Positions 38,610-42,113 of a DNA stretch of 42,113 nt are shown in pieces. Below the pieces are notes generated by a model that was given only the letters and a program-made list of their open reading frames with translations, made no database searches and was not told the origin of the DNA. The position numbers and the translations under genes were made by a program. How positions within the stretch are numbered: the stretch's first letter is position 1; each line of letters begins with the position of its first letter. Source of the stretch: JBDTSW01 sp051004675 (GTDB lineage Bacteria > Actinomycetota > Thermoleophilia > Solirubrobacterales > 70-9); assembly GCA_051004675.1 (NCBI GenBank), contig JBPCKC010000076.1:1-42113 (forward strand). The letters run 5' to 3'.

Positions 38610-38732
38610 TCAGCCCTGGGGGGCGTAGCGGTGGTGGATGGAGAGCGCGTTGCCGTCGGGATCCTTGAAGAAGTCCTGGGTGCCGATGCAGATGAAGTCG
38701 GTGCCCTTGACGAGGCGCGTGGAAGCAGTCAT
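38610..38732 (-). pseudogene. Internally deleted VOC/glyoxalase gene relic
   Basis: A 40-codon open frame reading MTASTRLVKGTDFICIGTQD followed by FFKDPDGNALSIHHRYAPQG. The first half looks like the opening beta strand of a VOC protein (TDFxxIxTxDxxxA...). The second half is the C-terminal VOC strand FF.DPDGN.L..H.RY. The roughly 80 residues normally between are missing and the frame is preserved across the join. The repeated TTC at the junction suggests deletion between short repeats. It lies 10 bases after the dnaC-like gene and is unlikely to be functional. Confidence 0.6.
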
Positions 38733-38742
38733 GGCGCGAAGC

Positions 38743-39477
38743 TTAGACCCGGTAGCGCTGATCCTCCCCGAAGAGCGGCAGCGGATCGCCGCAGATCTCC
38801 ACCAGTCGCGAGACCGTGCGCGGGCCGATCTGCTCCTCCAGGCTCGACTGGTCAAGGTTGGTGGTGACGACCATCGACCGCTTCGACTCGTAGCGCTCAT
38901 CGACGATCGCGTAGAGCTGCTCGAGCACCCAGTCCGAGCGCTTTTCGGCGCCGAGGTCGTCGATCTGGAGCAGGTCAACCGACGTCAGGCGCTCGAAGAA
39001 CTGAAGATAGGAATCCTCGCCGGGGTCGGCGTCGTAGGTCCGGCGGATGCGGGCGAGCAGGCGGGGCAGGGAGTAGATCGCCACCGTCCGCCCGGCCTCC
39101 GCGGTCGCCTTGGCGACAAGCATCGCGAGCGTCGTCTTGCCGGTGCCGACATCGCCCATCAGCCACAGGCCATGCCCCTCGTCGAGGTTGTGAGCGATCT
39201 CGGCGGCGAACTCCCGCACGGCCTGCACCACCGGCGCCTGCCCGGTGTTGGAGGCCATATCCGAGACGGGTGGGCGATCGAAGGAGACGCCGCGGTAGCG
39301 GGCCGGGATCGCCGAGGCCACACCCCGAGCGTGGTGGCGAGCTACTCGCGGCGCGCGGCATTCACACGGCCGCGCTACGTCCTCCGGGCCGAGGATCCAT
39401 CCCGAGCCGTCGCACACTCCGAGGGAACAGGTCGGCTCGACCTCCGCGAGCCTCAGCGCGCGTCGCGGAGGGCTCAC
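38743..39477 (-). CDS. DnaC-like helicase-loader ATPase
   Basis: 244-aa AAA+ ATPase of the DnaC/DnaI/IstB group, likely loading or interacting with the replicative helicase encoded immediately upstream. The N-terminus holds four Cys (17, 22, 38 and 40; CSLGVCDGSG and CECR), a probable zinc-binding module. Walker A GDVGTGKTT is at 108-116, Walker B LLQIDDLG is at 169-176, a sensor-like VVTTNLD follows, and the arginine-finger region is RTVSRLVEICGD. The GTG start overlaps the dnaB stop in a GTGA, implying coupled translation. Confidence 0.85.
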   Translation of the reverse strand: MSPPRRALRLAEVEPTCSLGVCDGSGWILGPEDVARPCECRAPRVARHHARGVASAIPARYRGVSFDRPPVSDMASNTGQAPVVQAVREFAAEIAHNLDEGHGLWLMGDVGTGKTTLAMLVAKATAEAGRTVAIYSLPRLLARIRRTYDADPGEDSYLQFFERLTSVDLLQIDDLGAEKRSDWVLEQLYAIVDERYESKRSMVVTTNLDQSSLEEQIGPRTVSRLVEICGDPLPLFGEDQRYRV

Positions 39478-40925
39478 GCCTCGTCCGCCAGGTCAACCAG
39501 AGGAGGGCCGATCCCGGAAGGCTGGTCCATCGGGCGCTCTCCGGCTCCGAACTCCTTGGTGGCGAACTTCGGGTACTCCTCCAGGAACACCAACGGCACG
39601 CTTCCCGTGGGCCCGTTGCGGTGCTTGGCGACGATGAGCTCAGCCTCGGAGTCCATGACCTTGCGGTCGCGGTCATCCTCCTCGCCTCTGTTCTCGGCGT
39701 AGAGCGCCGGGCGGAAGATGAAGGCGACGACGTCCGCGTCCTGCTCGATGGATCCCGACTCCCTCAGGTCCGACAGCATCGGCTTGCCGCGGTCGGGACC
39801 GGTCCGCAGCTCAGGCGCGCGGGAGAGCTGGGAGAGGGCGATCACGGGGACCTCGAGCTCGCGCGCGAGCACCTTGAGGCCTCGCGAGATCTGGCCGACC
39901 TGCTCGACCCGGCCCGCCCGGGGGTCGTCGGGGCGCATGAGCTGCATGTAGTCGACGATCACCAGGCCCAGCTTGCCGCCGGCCTCACTGGAGGCGAGGC
40001 GCCTGGCTTTCGCCCGAAGGTCGAGGAGGCTGAGGTCGGACGAGTCGTCGAGCCACAGCGGGGCCGACTCGAGCTCGTTGCAGGCCTTCAAGACCTTCGG
40101 CCAGTCGCGCTGGGAAACCTTCCCCTTGCGCAGCTTGTCGTTGGAGATGCGCGCGCGGCAGGAGATGAAGCGGTGGGCGAGCTCGACCTCGGACATCTCC
40201 AGCGAGAAGAAAGCGACCGTCTGCCCGCTCTTCCCCGCCACGTTGTCGGCGATGTTGCAGACCAGCGCCGACTTGCCCAACGACGGGCGTGCCGCGAGAA
40301 TGATCAGGTTGCCGGGCTGGAACCCGCCGAGCAGGCTGTCGAGGTCTCGGAACCCAGAGGGGATGCCGGTGAGCTCCCGGTCGCCCTTGGCAAGCGCCTC
40401 GAGGCGGTCGACCTCCTCGGCGAGGACGTCGGCGATCTTCTTGAAGTCGCTCGCCCGATCCTCGTAGGCAACCTTGAAGAGCATCGACTCGGCCCGCTCG
40501 ACCAGGTCGAGGGGCTCGCCCTCGCGCTCGTGGACCGACTTCTGGATGCGGTGTGAGGCGTTCAGCAGGCGGCGAAGGAGCGCGTTCTGCTTGACGATCC
40601 GCGCGTAATGGCGCGCGTTGCCCGGGGCGGGGACGGCGCTCGGGAGCTGAGTGACGTTCTCGCGCCCGCCCGCCTCGGCCAGCTCGCCCGTCTGGGTGAG
40701 GTGCTCGGCGACCGAGATCGAGTCGACCGGGTCGCCGCGCTCGTGGAGGGTCTTGATCGCCCGGTAGACGATGCGATGCCCCTCGCGGTAGAAGTCCTCC
40801 TCGTTCAGGCGGACGTCGAGGATGACGGCGTCGATCGCCCCCTCGGAGACCATCATCGCCCCGAGGGCAGACTCCTCTGCCTCGAGGTTCTGGGGGGGTA
40901 CATGGGCTGTGTCCGGGCTCGCCAT
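39474..40925 (-). CDS. dnaB: Replicative DNA helicase
   Basis: 483-aa hexameric 5'-3' helicase of the replication fork. The N-terminal helical domain starts PPQNLEAEESALGAMM. The RecA-like domain has Walker A ARPSLGKSALVCNIA, the SLEMS motif (FFSLEMSEVEL), Walker B LVIVDYMQLM, and the C-terminal FIFRPALYAE and IVAKHRNGPTG. No intein is present; the P-loop and other intein-prone sites are uninterrupted. ATG 40925 with AGAGAG upstream is preferred to a TTG at 40937. A CATAAT at 40965-40960 on the minus strand may be a -10, but the nearest TTGATT is 21 bases away. Confidence 0.95.
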   Translation of the reverse strand: MASPDTAHVPPQNLEAEESALGAMMVSEGAIDAVILDVRLNEEDFYREGHRIVYRAIKTLHERGDPVDSISVAEHLTQTGELAEAGGRENVTQLPSAVPAPGNARHYARIVKQNALLRRLLNASHRIQKSVHEREGEPLDLVERAESMLFKVAYEDRASDFKKIADVLAEEVDRLEALAKGDRELTGIPSGFRDLDSLLGGFQPGNLIILAARPSLGKSALVCNIADNVAGKSGQTVAFFSLEMSEVELAHRFISCRARISNDKLRKGKVSQRDWPKVLKACNELESAPLWLDDSSDLSLLDLRAKARRLASSEAGGKLGLVIVDYMQLMRPDDPRAGRVEQVGQISRGLKVLARELEVPVIALSQLSRAPELRTGPDRGKPMLSDLRESGSIEQDADVVAFIFRPALYAENRGEEDDRDRKVMDSEAELIVAKHRNGPTGSVPLVFLEEYPKFATKEFGAGERPMDQPSGIGPPLVDLADEA

Positions 40926-41095
40926 CGCTCTCTTCAATTAGAGGGACGGCGGCGGCGGAATTATGCCCCCGGCGGCCCGTCGCCCCAATCAACCACAGGC
41001 GGATGCCGGGCGCGAGCGGCGAAGGCGGCTTTTGCGGGAAGTTGGAAGCGCGAGCGGCGTCTTCCGCGGCCATCGGCCGGCCGTCGCGGCGGGAG

Positions 41096-41548
41096 CTACT
41101 TCTGCTCGGCGACGATGGTCTTGACGCGGGCGGTCTCGCCGCCGCCGACCTCGACCTCGACCATGTAGGTGCCCACCTCGCGGATTGGGTCGTCGAGGCG
41201 GATCTTCTTGCGGTCGATGCGCAGGCCGCGCGCGTCGGCGATGGCCTCGGCGATCTCGGCGTTGGTCACCGAGCCGAAAAGCCTGCCGTCCTCGCCCGCC
41301 TGGTGCTGGATGGTGAGCACGGTCTTCGAGAGCAGCGCCGCCGTCTCGCCGGCGCGCTCGGAAGCCTCGCGGGCGGCCTGCTCGGCGCGCTCCCTCTGGC
41401 GCTGGGCGGCCTCGAGGGCACCAGGCGTCGCGGGCTGAGCCAGCTTGCGGGGCTGAAGGTAGTTGCGCAGGTAGCCGGGGGAAACATCCACGGCGGTGCC
41501 GGCCTCGCCGAGATCCGGAACGTCCTTGAGGAGGATCGCCTGAGCCAT
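41096..41548 (-). CDS. rplI: Ribosomal protein L9
   Basis: 150-aa 50S protein binding 23S rRNA. The N-terminal domain MAQAILLKDVPDLGEAGTAV with GYLRNYLQPRKLA is canonical. The long connecting helix is rich in Ala, Glu and Arg, and the C-terminal domain contains GRLFGSVTNAEIAEAI and KKIRLDDPIREVGTYMVEVE. Ten bases separate it from rpsR. dnaB follows after a 170-base gap that holds a possible promoter. Confidence 0.96.
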   Translation of the reverse strand: MAQAILLKDVPDLGEAGTAVDVSPGYLRNYLQPRKLAQPATPGALEAAQRQRERAEQAAREASERAGETAALLSKTVLTIQHQAGEDGRLFGSVTNAEIAEAIADARGLRIDRKKIRLDDPIREVGTYMVEVEVGGGETARVKTIVAEQK

Positions 41549-41558
41549 CCCGGAGCGC

Positions 41559-41861
41559 CTAACGCTCGCCGACGTAGGGCAGGAGCGCGATCTCGCGGGC
41601 GCGCTTCACCGCCAGCGCCAGCTGCTGCTGGTGGCGGCGCGAGAGCCCGGTGACGCGGCGCGAGCGGATCTTGCCCCGGTCGGAGATAAAGCGGCGCATC
41701 GTCGCCAGGTCCTTGTAGTCGATCGTCTCGACGTTGATACGCGTGTACTTGCGCGGGCGCATGCGGTCGCTGGGACCGCGCCGCCGACCGCCGCCGCCAC
41801 GGCCGGGAGGCCCGCCGCCGCTGGTCCCGCCCTGCGCCGTGCGCTGCTGGGGGCGAGCCAC
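41559..41861 (-). CDS. rpsR: Ribosomal protein S18
   Basis: 100-aa 30S protein. The conserved core is RKYTRINVETIDYKDLATMR, RFISDRGKIRSRRVTGLSRR and HQQQLALAVKRAREIALLPY. The first 30 or so residues are a Gly/Arg-rich extension (GGTSGGGPPGRGGGGRRRG) not found in short S18 proteins. The usual actinobacterial order rpsF-ssb-rpsR-rplI is not seen: rpsF and ssb are absent upstream, where an 11-codon open frame and then the terminal repeat occur. The GTG start shares one base with the stop of that short frame. Confidence 0.94.
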   Translation of the reverse strand: MARPQQRTAQGGTSGGGPPGRGGGGRRRGPSDRMRPRKYTRINVETIDYKDLATMRRFISDRGKIRSRRVTGLSRRHQQQLALAVKRAREIALLPYVGER

Positions 41862-41896
41862 TAGGCGTGCTCCTGGCTGTTTGTGGCTTCAGTCAT
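41861..41896 (-). CDS. 11-codon leader ORF before rpsR
   Basis: ATG at 41896 reads MTEATNSQEHA and stops with TAG overlapping the rpsR GTG by one base (TAGTG). It may be a short leader peptide that couples ribosomes into rpsR, or chance. It lies just downstream of a hairpin and a TATCAT hexamer. Confidence 0.35.
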   Translation of the reverse strand: MTEATNSQEHA

Positions 41897-41902
41897 ACGA
41901 AT

Positions 41903-41938
41903 CGCGCCGCTCGGGCGCGGCGCGAGACGCGGATGATA
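41903..41938 (-). promoter_or_regulatory. rpsR leader hairpin and -10 candidate
   Basis: On the minus strand TATCAT (41938-41933) is a good -10. The following leader contains CGCGCCGC and GCGGCGCG, an 8-bp stem with a 6-base loop (41903-41924), ending seven bases before the short ORF. A stem in this position could be an autoregulatory ribosomal-protein site, but I cannot match it to the known S6:S18 element. Confidence 0.4.
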
Positions 41939-41987
41939 GCTGGGTCAGGCGTGAACGCCGGGTGACGCCGGGCCCGGCGTTCCGGGC

Positions 41988-42113
41988 CCTAGATGAGTAA
42001 TTCCACGGCCGCGCGTGCGCGGGGGCGCACGGTGCCGAGCTGGGCGTGGACGGGGGACGAGGCCCGTACCAGGAGGTACGGGCGAGGAGCCCGGGCGCGA
42101 TCCAGCGACGGCA
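41988..42113. repeat. Right arm of 126-bp terminal inverted repeat
   Basis: Reverse complement of 3-128 with one mismatch at 41998. On the plus strand it begins CCTAGATGAG, and contains hairpins CGTGCGC/GCGCACG (42014-42031, loop GGGG) and GCCCGTACC/GGTACGGGC (42062-42083, loop AGGA), then a GCCCGGGC palindrome. The open frame starting ATG 41993 runs off the end of the window. The repeat boundary coincides with the end of unique sequence upstream of rpsR. Confidence 0.9.

Noticed and set aside
39270..40556. 428-codon plus-strand open frame opposite dnaB
   Set aside because: Antisense shadow of dnaB without a family pattern.
39474..40925. Intein in dnaB
   Set aside because: All helicase motifs are contiguous, and the length of 483 aa is normal.
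3..42113. Terminal inverted repeats as evidence of a transposon, linear plasmid or phage
   Set aside because: The interior is core chromosomal content (complex I, serS, purA, dnaB, ribosomal proteins) with no transposase, replication or virion genes; an assembly break in a dispersed repeat is simpler.

Overview
This is a high-GC (about 70%) bacterial chromosome segment. It most likely comes from an actinobacterium of the Thermoleophilia type (Solirubrobacterales/Gaiellales-like). That placement is inferred from the GC content, frequent GTG/TTG starts, many apparently leaderless genes, the LALFFALGGG-type signal segment in the gene at 34965, and the APWER-type membrane modules at 24058-25988. 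No phage, plasmid, CRISPR, tRNA or rRNA genes were seen. Most genes are housekeeping.

Layout: (1) 1-128 is one arm of a 126-bp inverted repeat that recurs at 41988-42113. (2) 124-3001 holds serS, a lipoprotein cytochrome c, a divergent flavin reductase, a pair of related stem-loops and a small membrane protein. (3) 3096-12160 is nuoA-nuoI of respiratory complex I, tightly overlapped. (4) 12209-16723 interrupts the nuo cluster with a TetR regulator, a MaoC-type hydratase, an acyl-CoA dehydrogenase, a membrane-anchored esterase and a TatA-like protein. (5) 16934-22770 is nuoJ-nuoN, so all 14 complex I subunits are present in two blocks. (6) 22791-29888 has a nitrilase-family hydrolase, a frameshifted VOC gene, two paralogous membrane proteins, a double-domain ThyX-like protein, a further membrane protein, a GcvR-like ACT protein and peptide deformylase. 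(7) 29951-35471 is an accessory stretch: an ArgC-like N-terminal remnant, a zinc-ribbon protein, an SDR oxidoreductase, small hypotheticals, a cluster of GGGGTCWGACCCC palindromes, a prepilin-like protein, a secreted beta-helix protein and a DUF2804-like protein. (8) 35472-41896 on the minus strand is rpsR-rplI-dnaB-dnaC-like-(VOC remnant)-purA-biotin carboxylase.

Functionally, complex I and the cytochrome c point to aerobic or otherwise respiratory metabolism. The TetR/MaoC/ACAD group and the biotin-dependent carboxylase point to acyl-CoA turnover. The minus-strand block at the right joins ribosome, replication and purine genes.

The most informative non-gene signals are these. A recurrent TAnnnT hexamer sits 6-9 nt upstream of the start codon of about fifteen transcription-unit first genes, which suggests widespread leaderless transcription and fixes several starts. 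REP-like palindromes occur in intergenic regions and in frame inside nuoG. There are three VOC/ArgC gene relics. The ThyX-like protein has its signature divided between two degenerate halves. The window ends appear to be an assembly break in a dispersed hairpin-rich repeat.
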